A stretch of 64,000 nt of DNA from Dongia deserti (GTDB lineage: Bacteria; Pseudomonadota; Alphaproteobacteria; Dongiales; Dongiaceae): contig NZ_QORW01000013.1 in NCBI RefSeq assembly GCF_003574735.1, positions 62,001-126,000 of the forward strand, given 5' to 3'. Position numbers and translations under genes: made by a program. The notes beneath the pieces were generated by a model, which was given only the letters and a program-made list of their open reading frames with translations, did not search any database and was not told the origin of the DNA. Of the stretch, positions 20,407-28,801 are shown one piece after another; position 1 is the first letter of the stretch; each line of letters starts with the position of its first letter.

Positions 20407-20769
20407 CTACAGCTCCACCGGCTTACCGTGCGGCGTGCGCTCGTAGGCCTCGACCCAGGCGGCCTTGCGCGCGGCGAGCAAATCGGCGCTGGCGATCTGC
20501 TTCTCCTGCATCAGGTGTTCCAGCGCATCGAGCACGTGGCGATAATAGGTCGAGCCATCATCAGGATCGCCGGCTGCTTGCGCGCGCTTGATGGCGGCGC
20601 CGAGCGCATCGGCCCATTCCACGGCGGTGAAGCAGCCGCCCTGCTGTAGGGCGACGGCGAGAGCCAGTGCCTGCGCTTCCCACGGTTCGGCGAACAAGGG
20701 CTCGTGCTCGGACCGGCGGATCGGCTGCAGCGCCGCATCGGCACACGATTTCTGCGCAGGTCCACTCAC
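20407..20769 (-). CDS. Nitrile hydratase accessory protein (beta-like activator)
   Basis: This 120-residue protein resembles the N-terminal half of the nitrile hydratase beta subunit ([20 protein letters not shown], then [11 protein letters not shown] and [13 protein letters not shown]). In cobalt enzymes such proteins form a complex with the alpha subunit and help insert and oxidise the metal site. It starts with GTG at 20769, overlapping the alpha-subunit stop by GTGA, so it is translationally coupled as third gene of beta-alpha-activator. Confidence 0.9.
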   Translation of the reverse strand: MSGPAQKSCADAALQPIRRSEHEPLFAEPWEAQALALAVALQQGGCFTAVEWADALGAAIKRAQAAGDPDDGSTYYRHVLDALEHLMQEKQIASADLLAARKAAWVEAYERTPHGKPVEL

Positions 20770-21404
20770 GGCGCTTTCACCTTGGCGACACCGATCATGG
20801 AGTCGCGTGTGACCAGGGCGGCCAACTGCTCCTCGCTCAGATGCTCGGTACCGGCGGGGCGTTCAGGCACGACGAGATAGCGCACCTCGGCGGTCGAATC
20901 CCAGACCCGGATCTTCACATGCTCCGGCAGGTCCGTGCCGAACTCCTTCAGGACACCGCGCGGATCGAGCACGGCGCGCGAGCGATACGGCGCCGACTTA
21001 TACCAGGCGGGCGGCAGCCCCAGGATGGACAGCGGATAACAGGAACACAGTGTGCAGACGACAAGGTTATGGACTTCCGGCGTGTTCTCGACTGCAACGA
21101 TGTGCTGGCCCTGGCGGCCGAGGAAATCCAGTTCCCCGATCGCCTTGGTTGCGTCGCTCCTAAGGCGCTGCTTATACGCCGGATCGACCCAGGCTTTCGC
21201 CACCACTTTCGCGCCATTGCGCGGCCCGATCTTCGATTCATAGATCTCGATCCAGGCGTCGATCGCAGCGGGATCGACCAGGCCTTTCTCCGTCAGCAGG
21301 CTTTCCAGGGCCTTGACGCGCAAGGCCGGATCCGACGGCAGCTCGGAATGAATGTCGTGGTGGTGCGCAAGATCGTCGTCATGCGCGTGGCTATGCTGGC
21401 TCAA
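20766..21404 (-). CDS. Nitrile hydratase alpha subunit, cobalt type
   Basis: This is the metal-binding subunit of nitrile hydratase, which hydrates nitriles to amides. The metal claw is CTLCSC (Cys117, Cys120, Cys122); Thr in the second position is the hallmark of the Co(III) type, Ser of the Fe type. The start is a TTG at 21404 with GGAG seven bases upstream, overlapping the end of the beta gene by 14 bases; no ATG or GTG is available in frame. The 212-residue length is normal. The first 20 residues are unusually His-rich ([15 protein letters not shown]). Confidence 0.94.
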   Translation of the reverse strand: MSQHSHAHDDDLAHHHDIHSELPSDPALRVKALESLLTEKGLVDPAAIDAWIEIYESKIGPRNGAKVVAKAWVDPAYKQRLRSDATKAIGELDFLGRQGQHIVAVENTPEVHNLVVCTLCSCYPLSILGLPPAWYKSAPYRSRAVLDPRGVLKEFGTDLPEHVKIRVWDSTAEVRYLVVPERPAGTEHLSEEQLAALVTRDSMIGVAKVKAP

Positions 21405-22050
21405 GATAGGACTCCCACAAATCGAGGCAGGCTTCGTCGCGCGCCGAGGCTTCCGGTCCCCACAGCTCGCGCATCGAGAACGCGACGGTATAAAGGTGTT
21501 GTGGCACTTCACCCTGCATGTGCGCGTTGGTGTCGGCGAAGACATGGCCGCCGTGATGGAGGTGCACCACGCCAACCTTGCCGCGCACGTAACGCGGCAG
21601 GCGCGTGTGCCCCGCCGGGTTTATGTTGCGCGCTCGCACGCGCTGGCCGATCGCGAACAGAGGCGGCGTCTCCAGCTCGCGCGTAAAGATGCCCTGGCTC
21701 TTCTGGCTCTGCCACACCTGGTCCGCGCGCACGGCGTCGTTGCGCCTAGCGCCGCCGGGCGCAGCTCGGCCATGCCTGATCTCGTCCGCAGTTGCGAGGC
21801 CGCCATCCAGCAATGCGGCGATACACACGGCGTACCAGTGATCATAGTAGGCACGCGCAAGGTAGAGGTCCGGCGGCAATAATTCGCGCAAGTGCCGGAA
21901 GCGATCGATGTTGAAGCCCTTGGGAAAGGTCATGGCGCGCGTGATGCCGAAGATCCGCGCCTCCCACGGTGCATGCCACAGGGGCTCATCCGCCTCCGGC
22001 GCGATTGGCCCGTGTCCGTGCATGCCGCCCATGTCGTGAACGCCGTTCAT
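21391..22050 (-). CDS. Nitrile hydratase beta subunit
   Basis: This 219-residue partner of the alpha subunit starts with the family signature [16 protein letters not shown] and has the SH3-like C-terminal domain with [20 protein letters not shown]. It is the first gene of a beta-alpha-activator operon, the order usual for cobalt enzymes. No amidase, nitrilase or cobalt permease gene is adjacent. The 136 bases upstream, shared with a divergent PAS gene, should hold the promoter. Confidence 0.95.
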   Translation of the reverse strand: MNGVHDMGGMHGHGPIAPEADEPLWHAPWEARIFGITRAMTFPKGFNIDRFRHLRELLPPDLYLARAYYDHWYAVCIAALLDGGLATADEIRHGRAAPGGARRNDAVRADQVWQSQKSQGIFTRELETPPLFAIGQRVRARNINPAGHTRLPRYVRGKVGVVHLHHGGHVFADTNAHMQGEVPQHLYTVAFSMRELWGPEASARDEACLDLWESYLEPA

Positions 22051-22186
22051 GCTCTCGCTTCCTCAGGCTCGCGGTTCGTTGTCTCACCGAATCCCATACT
22101 CGGACTCCGGCCGATCGCCAAGAGACAAACCGGCTCTTTAGCGCCTCGATTCTTTCCCGGGAGCGACCGCCGCGGCGCTGCGCGCA

Positions 22187-22642
22187 TTGTGGATCCGACT
22201 AAAGGGCGAGATGCACGTGCCGTTGCGCAGTGCCTTTGGGCCGGAGCTACTGAAGCCGTGGTTGCCAAACATCGTGATCGTCGAAGCGATCGGCGCGTCA
22301 CCACGCTTCCGCGTCCGCCTCGCCCGGAACGGCGGCGGTCAGCTTCGCCGGCCGCGATTAACCAACAGGTTTCTCGACGAAGTCATTCTGCCTGAACAGT
22401 ATCAGACCATCCCTGCACCGTATCTCCGCGCGATGGAAACCGGCGAGCCTGCGGAGGACGACATTCTGGCTCACCAGTTCGTCGCGCCGGACGGCACGTC
22501 CCTATCCGTGCGGCGGCTGGTCATGCCGTGCAGCGGCGATGGCGAGACGATCGACCGTTTCGTGGTCGGGCTGTTCCTGTATCGGCCGGAGAGCCCCCAG
22601 CTGCAAACGTCTACACAGGCCCTTCATAGGCCGAATTGTTGA
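22187..22642 (+). CDS. PAS_5-type (DUF1488-unrelated) PAS domain protein
   Basis: This 151-residue protein is a lone PAS domain of the alphaproteobacterial PAS_5 kind: a W-x-R start helix, VPLRSAFGPELLKPWLPNIV, an FRVRLARNGGG strand, NRFLDEVI, and a closing RRLVMP / FVVGLFLY pair. No output domain is attached. The family Trp lies upstream of the only ATG (22211, with AAGG before it), so I use the TTG at 22187, though 22211 remains possible. The 3' end overlaps the convergent SRAP gene by 32 bases. Ligand and role are unknown. Confidence 0.7.
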   Translation: MWIRLKGEMHVPLRSAFGPELLKPWLPNIVIVEAIGASPRFRVRLARNGGGQLRRPRLTNRFLDEVILPEQYQTIPAPYLRAMETGEPAEDDILAHQFVAPDGTSLSVRRLVMPCSGDGETIDRFVVGLFLYRPESPQLQTSTQALHRPNC

Positions 22643-23252
22643 GCCTGGCGGACACGGCCTCGGCATCCATGCGGTGCGCGGGGAACGGATCCAGCATCGC
22701 TTCCAGCAGCATGCGGTCCGACTGCGCCAGCCAATTGTCGATCTCTTCCCGGTCCAGGATGACCGGCATGCGGTTGTACCAGTTGCGCACCAGCTTGTTC
22801 GCCTGGGTGGTCACGATCGTGTAGGTTTCCATCACCTCCCCTTCCTGCGATTTCCATCGCTCCCACAGGCCGGCGAAGCAGAAAGGTGCGCCGCCGTCGA
22901 CCGTCAGGCGATAGGGTTTCGGCGGCTTGCCCGATCGGTCCCATTCGTAATAGGCGGTGGCGGGCACGACGCAACGGCGGTGCTTGAAGGCATCGCGGAA
23001 GAATGGCTTCGAAGCGATCTCCTCCGCCGGCGCGTTGAAAGGTTGATTCTTGGTCTTGGCGGGATCCCACCAGAACGGCCGCAGCCCCCATCGCATCGGT
23101 ACCAGTTCGCGCGCACCGTCCTTCATCCGGATCACCGGGTTAATTGACGAGGGCGAAAGATTGATGCGCGGCTCAGCCCACTCCCCACCGATTACGCCGA
23201 ATAGTTGGCGGATGGCCTCCGATGACAATGTGAAGGCGTAGCGGCCGGACAT
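22611..23252 (-). CDS. SRAP/YedK-family protein with substituted catalytic residues
   Basis: This 213-residue SRAP-domain protein belongs to the YedK/HMCES family, which shields abasic sites in single-stranded DNA by a covalent bond through Cys2. Here the start reads MSGRYAF, so Cys2 is Ser. The second key residue, His160 in YedK (IHDR), is Tyr159 here (WYNRMP). Asn73 (PFNAPAE) and Glu103 (AYYEWDR) are kept, and the fold-defining segments RWGLRPFWWD and RRCVVPATAYYEW are intact. The protein may bind DNA without the usual crosslink. The reading of the first codons, ATG TCC GGC CGC, is clear. Confidence 0.9.
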   Translation of the reverse strand: MSGRYAFTLSSEAIRQLFGVIGGEWAEPRINLSPSSINPVIRMKDGARELVPMRWGLRPFWWDPAKTKNQPFNAPAEEIASKPFFRDAFKHRRCVVPATAYYEWDRSGKPPKPYRLTVDGGAPFCFAGLWERWKSQEGEVMETYTIVTTQANKLVRNWYNRMPVILDREEIDNWLAQSDRMLLEAMLDPFPAHRMDAEAVSARLNNSAYEGPV

Positions 23253-23371
23253 ATCTTTCTGCTACGCGATCATTTGCCAAATGTCACGAGCGCGTTCATC
23301 GCGCGTTCATCCCCCGCTCACCAGAATGCAGCCAAATGAGCCATAAAAAGATCGATACAGGAGTACGGCAG

Positions 23372-23593
23372 ATGGACGGGACCACGGGCGCGGCGCTTCA
23401 ACATATTCGCCTGATGGAAAAGCGGATCGAGCAGCAGAGCGCGCTGATCGTGGAACTGAGGCAATCCGGTAGAGATACTCTCGAGGCGGCCAACAGGCTG
23501 GCACTCCTGTGCCGTGCCCTCGAGGAGATGCGCCTGCAGCTCCACGGCTTGTTGCCGACCGAGGCGCAGGATCGCCTGCGCGCTGCGCGCTAG
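23372..23593 (+). CDS. Small coiled-coil protein, hypothetical
   Basis: This 73-residue protein is mostly helical with heptad-like spacing (IRLMEKRIEQQSALIVELRQ, then LALLCRALEEMRLQLHGLL), so a coiled coil is likely. The start at 23372 is supported by CAGGAG eight bases upstream; an ATG at 23336 has no such site. It is a lone gene between the SRAP and DoxX genes. I recognise no function. Confidence 0.6.
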   Translation: MDGTTGAALQHIRLMEKRIEQQSALIVELRQSGRDTLEAANRLALLCRALEEMRLQLHGLLPTEAQDRLRAAR

Positions 23594-23727
23594 GCATCGG
23601 GGCTCCGCCAACGCGCGGAGCAAGACGATCCCCCTTTCAACGCCAAGCGTCTGCATACAATCTGACGCTTGAGCCGTTCGACGCGCGTCGGTTAGCTTTC
23701 CTAATCCGTTCGGATTGGATCGGACCG

Positions 23728-24153
23728 ATGAGCATGAATGCATCAGCGTCCTTGTGGCAGGTCATCGCCATTCTTGTTGCCCGGCTCATTTTCGCTGGCC
23801 TCTTTGCCATTGCGGCGATTTTCAAGTTCGCCGACCTGAACGGGACCGCCGGCTACATCGCCTCCGCGGGCTTCCCGCTCCCTTTGCTCCTCACCTGGCT
23901 CGCCGCCTTGTTCGAGACCGCGCTGGCGCTGTGCTTCCTGACCGGCGCGTTCTTCACCGAGGCATCGCTCCTCGCCGCGGCCTATGTCCTCTTCCTCGCC
24001 TTCGCCTTCCACGGGCCTGCGCGCTGGGAGGGCAACCAGACAGAGTTCGGCTTCTTCGTCGATCACTTCACGTTCATCGCCGGCCTATTGTTCGCCGCGG
24101 TGCACGGGCCGGGGTCGAAATTGGCTGTCCGCAGTGCTGCGATCGTCAGGTAG
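23728..24153 (+). CDS. DoxX-family membrane protein
   Basis: This 141-residue protein has four predicted membrane helices and the DoxX pattern: ARLIFAGLFAIAAIFKFADL in the first helix, GTAGYIASAGFPLP before the second, and a third helix with LFETALALCFLTG. DoxX-like proteins are small membrane proteins of mostly unknown role, some linked to thiol or redox stress. It starts at 23728 (MSMNASA). It is a single gene with no operon partner. Confidence 0.85.
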   Translation: MSMNASASLWQVIAILVARLIFAGLFAIAAIFKFADLNGTAGYIASAGFPLPLLLTWLAALFETALALCFLTGAFFTEASLLAAAYVLFLAFAFHGPARWEGNQTEFGFFVDHFTFIAGLLFAAVHGPGSKLAVRSAAIVR

Positions 24154-24276
24154 GGCCCGAGGCTCATGAGCGCTTGACGGCCCGTGCCGCCGCCGGGGGC
24201 TTGACGCGGCCAACACGTGCCTCTCCCGGGCTGGGCAGCCTGCCGGCTCCACCGGAGCATGTACTAAGGTCAAGAC

Positions 24277-24570
24277 TCATTGACCGAGCCAAAGGGTAAC
24301 GATTGCCGCGATGCAGATAGCGCTGAAGAATGTGTGAGCGCAGCGGTCGTAGCGCATTGAGATACGCCGCCAGTCCTTTACCCTTGCGACCATGTTGCCG
24401 GGCTTCAGCACCGCTGGACGATGCACACCATTGCGCGATTTTCCAGCCGTCGCCTTCGCGCCATGGGTTTCGAGCGCGAGTGGGATGGCTCGGTCATCCC
24501 GATCGTGGATGGCCAGGAAGGATCGCGGCGGAATTGACGCGCGCGTTCGGCCGCATCGCACGGTGATGCC
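24277..24570 (-). pseudogene. C-terminal remnant of an IS5-family transposase
   Basis: The minus strand encodes a decayed transposase C-terminus. The clear part is VKDWRRISMRYDRCAHTFFS then AICIAAIVTLWLGQ and a stop, matching the end of the IS5-type DDE transposases where RNRIEIMFGRLKDWRRVATRYD is usual. Upstream the match weakens (ASIPPRSFLAIHDRDD...), with the expected Glu region degraded. A matching N-terminal fragment lies at 25201-25251 in the same orientation, with a PhnB-like gene between. No complete element or terminal repeats can be drawn. Confidence 0.7.
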
Positions 24571-24628
24571 AAGACCGATCACCTGATCCCAACCCGCGAG
24601 ACTCCCAACGATCGCAAGGATGAGAACC

Positions 24629-25084
24629 ATGCCGAAAATATTTCCCCATCTCTGGTTCCAGAACCAGGCCGAGGAGGCCATGGAATTTTACATGTCCGTG
24701 TTCAAGGACTCGAAGGTCCTCAGTAGCACGAGCCTTCCCGACCCCGAACTGTCGGTTGTCCGTTTCGAATTGGCCAAGCTGCCGGTCGTCGCCCTCAATG
24801 CCAATTCGCACGTGCCGTACAACGAAGCGTTCTCCTTTCTTGTGGAGACCCAGGATCAGGCGGAAACCGATTATTACTGGAACGCGCTGACGGCCGGCGG
24901 CGGCAAGGAGCAGCCGTGCGGCTGGCTCACGGACAAGTTCGGCGTCTACTGGCAAGTGACGCCAACCGCCTTGCTTCGATTGATCACGGATCCGGACCGG
25001 GAGAAGGCCGGTCGGGTGCTGCAAGCCATGTACAGGATGAAGAAGATCGTCATCGCCGACCTCGAGGCGGCCTACGCCGGCTAG
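24629..25084 (+). CDS. PhnB-like VOC superfamily protein
   Basis: This 151-residue protein belongs to the PhnB/3-demethylubiquinone-methyltransferase-like branch of the vicinal oxygen chelate fold: FPHLWFQNQAEEAMEFYMSV at the start, SVVRFELAKLPVVALNAN, FSFLVET and a GWLTDKFGVYWQVTP closing strand. The start at 24629 has AAGGA eight bases upstream; the ATG at 24620 overlaps that site. It is an intact gene lodged between two transposase fragments. Relatives are mostly uncharacterised. Confidence 0.85.
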   Translation: MPKIFPHLWFQNQAEEAMEFYMSVFKDSKVLSSTSLPDPELSVVRFELAKLPVVALNANSHVPYNEAFSFLVETQDQAETDYYWNALTAGGGKEQPCGWLTDKFGVYWQVTPTALLRLITDPDREKAGRVLQAMYRMKKIVIADLEAAYAG

Positions 25085-25129
25085 GCGCCGTTTTATCTCA
25101 CCTACGCACCACAGCAGCAAGAAAGAGCA

Positions 25130-25222
25130 GTGTCACGACGTTTTCTCGACGGCAAAAAGGTCGTGATTTTCGGCGGCAGCTTGGGCCTCGGCGTCGCGCA
25201 AGCTGCAATGCGCTTGAGCTGA
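25130..25222 (+). pseudogene. Truncated short-chain dehydrogenase (N-terminal 30 codons)
   Basis: A GTG at 25130 opens a 30-codon frame, MSRRFLDGKKVVIFGGSLGL then GVAQAAMRLS and a stop. This is the dinucleotide-binding start of an SDR enzyme (GGSxGxG). Similarity stops at about 25200, exactly where a transposase N-terminus begins on the other strand, so the gene was cut by an IS-related event. The rest of the SDR is not seen downstream. Confidence 0.6.
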
Positions 25223-25251
25223 GCCTTAGTCAGCCAGAATTGATCAGACGT
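25201..25251 (-). pseudogene. N-terminal remnant of an IS5-family transposase with mutated start
   Basis: On the minus strand AGGAGG is followed by ACG where the transposase ATG would be, then SDQFWLTKAQLKRIAA, the typical start of IS5-type transposases (SD-x-FWLT-x-AQ-x-x-R-x). Similarity ends after about 17 codons at the junction with the SDR fragment. From here to 25428, up to the next gene, I see nothing else I can identify. Confidence 0.55.
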
Positions 25252-25428
25252 CGACAGGTCCTCCTGCTGCGCTTGAATCACGATGTCACATCAGATGGAA
25301 TCTCAGTTTGCAAAGGTCTGCGGAGGACAAACCGGACACGGAACGAGATCGTCTTCAATCTCGGTGAGCTTGCCTCGACAGCTTGCCCGCACCGCAGCCG
25401 ATGATTTTGGCCAAGGAGGAGCCTCACG

Positions 25429-26082
25429 ATGACCATCACCATTACCGCCTTTGAACGGTCACCCGATGGCGGCAGGGGATTGGCGCGTGATACGCGCGTT
25501 CGCTGGGCGCTTGAGGAAGTGGGCCAACCCTACGAGGTTCGCCTTGTTTCGTTTCGTGCGATGAAGGAACCCGCGCATCTGGCTCTTCATCCTTTCGGCC
25601 AGATTCCGACTTACGAGGAAGGCGATCTTGCCCTGTTCGAGACAGGGGCGATCGTCTTCCATATCGCCCAGCGCCATGCGGGCCTTCTGCCGGATGACGC
25701 CAATGCCCGGGCGCGCGCGATCACTTGGATGTTTGCCGCGGTAAACACGGTGGAGCCGCCGATCCTTGAACTTGGAACCGCCAGGCTCCTGGAGGGTGAC
25801 AAGCCCTGGCACGACGAGCGCTTGCCTCTGGTCGAGGATCGCGTTCGCAACCGGCTGAAACAACTTTCCGCCCGCCTGGGCAATGCCGACTGGCTCGATG
25901 GTGCGTTCAGTGCGGGGGATCTGATGATGGTGTCGGTGCTGCTCAGGCTGAAATCGTCGGGCATTCTGGACGAATACCCAAACCTAGCAGCCTACCTCGC
26001 CCGCGGTGAAACGCGGCCTACCTACAAACGGGCTTTCGCCGCTCAATTAGCGGTTAACACCGGCAGGCCGCCGACCGGCTGA
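25429..26082 (+). CDS. Glutathione S-transferase family protein
   Basis: The 217-residue protein has an N-terminal thioredoxin-like domain with the cis-Pro region FGQIPTYEEGDLALFETGAI (glutathione site) and a helical C-terminal domain with FSAGDLMMVSVLLRL. The start at 25429 has AAGGAGGAG eight bases before it. Asp/Arg-rich residues at the usual catalytic position (RSPDGGRG LARDTRVRW) leave the chemistry open. It is a lone gene. Confidence 0.9.
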   Translation: MTITITAFERSPDGGRGLARDTRVRWALEEVGQPYEVRLVSFRAMKEPAHLALHPFGQIPTYEEGDLALFETGAIVFHIAQRHAGLLPDDANARARAITWMFAAVNTVEPPILELGTARLLEGDKPWHDERLPLVEDRVRNRLKQLSARLGNADWLDGAFSAGDLMMVSVLLRLKSSGILDEYPNLAAYLARGETRPTYKRAFAAQLAVNTGRPPTG

Positions 26083-26348
26083 TGGGGCCGCCCTGGGCTC
26101 GAAGTCGTCATCCGAGTCTTTCGATCAGTTTATGGGTCCTGACCCTAGGCTTTAATGACTGTGCATGATCTGATCACCTCGCCTGAGTAGCCTATACGAC
26201 GGCTTTTGCCGATGATCCGCCGGTCTGAACGGCAAGTGGCCGTGTCGGTTGCAACGTTGCCAATGCATGGCTGTCAAATTAATCTTAGCGGCACTCACAA
26301 GAATACCGCTGCAATCGGCGGGATCATCGGAAACACATGGAGGCACCA

Positions 26349-27137
26349 GTGAAGAGGATTACAACTTGGCTACTGGCCGGCGCGATGTTGGCTGCAACGT
26401 TCGGCTCCGCCATTGCCGAGGACATGAAGAAGGTGAAGATTGGCACCGAGGGTGCCTATCCGCCCTTCAATTCGATCGACCCGAACGGAAAACTTGTCGG
26501 CTTCGACATCGACATCGCCAAGGCGCTTTGCAAGGCGGCGAAATTCGACTGCGAGTTCGTCGTGCAGGACTGGGACGGCATCATCGACGGTTTGAATGCC
26601 AAGAAGTACGACGCCATCATTGCCTCGATGTCGATCACCGAGGAGCGCAAAAAGGTCGTCGACTTCACCAAGAAGTACTACAACACGCCCGCAAAGTTCG
26701 TCGCCAAGAAGGACGCGAACCTGGAAATCTCGCCGGAAGGGCTGAAGGGCAAGGCAGTTGGCGTGCAGCGCGCGACGATCCACGAGAACTTCCTGCGCGA
26801 CAATTTCCCGGACGTTGACATCCGCACGTATGCCACGCAGGACGAGGCCAACGCTGATCTGGTTGCCGGGCGTGTTGACCTGGTCATGGCGGATTCGGTC
26901 GCCTTGTTAGAGGGATTCCTGGAGACGCCGGAAGGGGCGGACTTCGAGTTCGTGGGGCCGAACTACAGCGAGCCGAAATGGCACGGCGAAGGTGCCGGCA
27001 TCGCGATCCGCAAAGGCGATACGGAGCTGCTCAATGCCTTGAACAAGGCGATCGATCAGATCCGCGCCGATGGCACCTACAAGGCGATCAATGACAAGTA
27101 TTTCGACTTCGACGTCTACGGAAAGCCCGTAAGCTAA
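26349..27137 (+). CDS. Polar amino-acid ABC transporter substrate-binding protein
   Basis: This 262-residue periplasmic protein of the HisJ/ArtJ (SBP family 3) type starts at a GTG (26349) with GGAGG five bases before it, giving a signal peptide MKRITTWLLAGAMLAATFGS then AIA. The family signature GFDIDIAKALCKAAKFDCEF is present, as is DAIIASMSITEERKK. It captures a polar or basic amino acid or an opine for the permeases encoded next. An ATG at 26337 also exists but has no ribosome binding site. Confidence 0.93.
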   Translation: MKRITTWLLAGAMLAATFGSAIAEDMKKVKIGTEGAYPPFNSIDPNGKLVGFDIDIAKALCKAAKFDCEFVVQDWDGIIDGLNAKKYDAIIASMSITEERKKVVDFTKKYYNTPAKFVAKKDANLEISPEGLKGKAVGVQRATIHENFLRDNFPDVDIRTYATQDEANADLVAGRVDLVMADSVALLEGFLETPEGADFEFVGPNYSEPKWHGEGAGIAIRKGDTELLNALNKAIDQIRADGTYKAINDKYFDFDVYGKPVS

Positions 27138-27233
27138 GGACCGCGACATGACTCTCGGCCCCGCCCGCGCTGGGCAAGGCGTGAGCGGGGCGCGTTCCCA
27201 TTTGCAGCCTGTCGCATAGAACGGAGTCGGAGC

Positions 27234-27926
27234 TTGTTCGACTATCGGGGCTACGGCTGGGTGTTCTGGGAAGGGGTGCAGATCACCATTCTCGTGGGGC
27301 TCTGTGCAGCTGTTGTCGCGATCTTGATGGGCCTGATCGGCGCGTGGGGCAAGCTGGCCCGCTCGCGGCCCGCTAACCTCGTGGCGAACGCCTATACGAC
27401 CATCGTGCGCGGCATCCCGGAACTTGTCCTGATCCTGCTGGTCTACTATGGCGTCACGATCCTGCTGCAGCGGACCTTGACCGCTCTCCTCGGGTCTGAG
27501 GTGCTGATCGACATCGATCCGTTCACGGCGGGAGTCCTGACCCTCGGTGTCATATACGGCGCCTTCGCGACCGAGGTATTTCGCGGCGCGTTCCTCGCCA
27601 TCCCGAAAGGGCAGATCGAGGCTGCCTATTCCTTCGGCATGTCGCGGGTCCAGACCCTCTGGCGCATCATGCTCCCGCAGGTCTGGCGCTTCGCGCTGCC
27701 CGGCCTCGGCAATGTCTGGTTGGTGCTGATCAAGGCTACGGCTCTCATGTCGGTGATCCAGCTCGAGGAGCTGCTGCGCTGGTCCGACATCGGCGCACGC
27801 AATACCAAGCTGCCCTTCACCTTCTATCTGACCGCGTCGTTCATCTATCTTGGCATCACCGTGGTTTCGATGCTGCTGCAGCATCGCGCCGAGGTCTGGG
27901 CCAATCGCGGTATCAGGCGCGCGTGA
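27234..27926 (+). CDS. Polar amino-acid ABC transporter permease (HisQ-like)
   Basis: This 230-residue inner-membrane permease has five or six helices and the HisMQ signature: TIVRGIPELVLILLVYYG early and the EAA loop around QIEAAYSFGMSRVQTLWRIM. The start is a TTG at 27234 behind a GGAG-rich stretch. It follows the binding protein gene by 96 bases and overlaps the next permease gene by 4. The N-terminus FDYRGYGWVFWEGVQITI is the family norm. Confidence 0.93.
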   Translation: MFDYRGYGWVFWEGVQITILVGLCAAVVAILMGLIGAWGKLARSRPANLVANAYTTIVRGIPELVLILLVYYGVTILLQRTLTALLGSEVLIDIDPFTAGVLTLGVIYGAFATEVFRGAFLAIPKGQIEAAYSFGMSRVQTLWRIMLPQVWRFALPGLGNVWLVLIKATALMSVIQLEELLRWSDIGARNTKLPFTFYLTASFIYLGITVVSMLLQHRAEVWANRGIRRA

Positions 27927-28711
27927 GCGGCATGATGGAATCGCTTGACGCGTTCTTCGAGAGCTGGGGACTGGAGCCGATCTGGAACAACCTGCCGCGG
28001 TTCATGAGCGGTACCATCCTGACGATCGAGATCACCGCACTCAGTGTTGCACTGGGGTTGGTGCTCGCTGTCCCGATGGCCCTGGCCCGGGTATCCTACA
28101 ACCCTGCCCTGCGCGTACCGGTCTATTGCTACATCCTGTATTTCCGCGGCACGCCGCTGCTGGTCCAACTCTTTCTCATCTACTATGGCAGCGGGCAGTT
28201 CCGCGATGCTCTGGAGAATGCCGGCCTCTGGGTCTTCTTCCGCGAGCCGTATTTCTGCGCCGTTCTCTCGCTGACGCTCAACACGGCGGCCTACACAGCC
28301 GAGATCCTGCGGGGCGCGATCCAGGCCGTGCCGATCGGTGAGATCGAAGCTGCGCGGGCATGTGGCATGCCGCGCTCGCTGCTCTATCGCCGGATCATTC
28401 TGCCGAAGGCGGCACGTCTCGCCTTGCCGGCCTATTCCAACGAGGTGGTGTTCCTGTTCCAGGCGACATCGCTGGTGAGCATCATTACTCTCATGGATCT
28501 GACCGGCGTCGGCCGGGTCATCATCTCCCGTTCGTTCCGCACGTTCGAGGTATGGATCTTCGTCGGCCTCATCTATCTGGCCATCACTTACCTGATCGCT
28601 TGGGCCTTCAACAAGGTCGAGTACCGGTTGATGGGCCATTTGCGCGCCAGCCCGGATCAGAAGCGCGCTCGAGAGGCGGACCGTGCCCATGCGGCGATTG
28701 CGACACGCTAG
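27923..28711 (+). CDS. Polar amino-acid ABC transporter permease (HisM-like)
   Basis: This 262-residue second permease has LYFRGTPLLVQLFLIYYGSG and an EAA loop around GEIEAARACGMPRSLLYRRI. It begins with GTG at 27923, overlapping the preceding stop as GTGA. The C-terminal tail after residue 240 is rich in charged residues. No HisP-type ATPase gene follows, which leaves the importer incomplete in this window; a shared or distant ATPase must energise it. Confidence 0.93.
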   Translation: MSGMMESLDAFFESWGLEPIWNNLPRFMSGTILTIEITALSVALGLVLAVPMALARVSYNPALRVPVYCYILYFRGTPLLVQLFLIYYGSGQFRDALENAGLWVFFREPYFCAVLSLTLNTAAYTAEILRGAIQAVPIGEIEAARACGMPRSLLYRRIILPKAARLALPAYSNEVVFLFQATSLVSIITLMDLTGVGRVIISRSFRTFEVWIFVGLIYLAITYLIAWAFNKVEYRLMGHLRASPDQKRAREADRAHAAIATR

Positions 28712-28801
28712 GGAAGAGCGGCGTCAAAATACGCAGTAGGTTCACAGGAACCAGCCCGCACCTCGGCTGTTGGCCGCGAGGATGGCGACAGCGAGGTATA
28801 G

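Noticed and set aside
26237-26253. Sigma-54-like promoter before the amino-acid ABC operon
   Set aside because: TGGC and TTGCA are present, but the GG and GC elements are 11 bases apart rather than the required 10.
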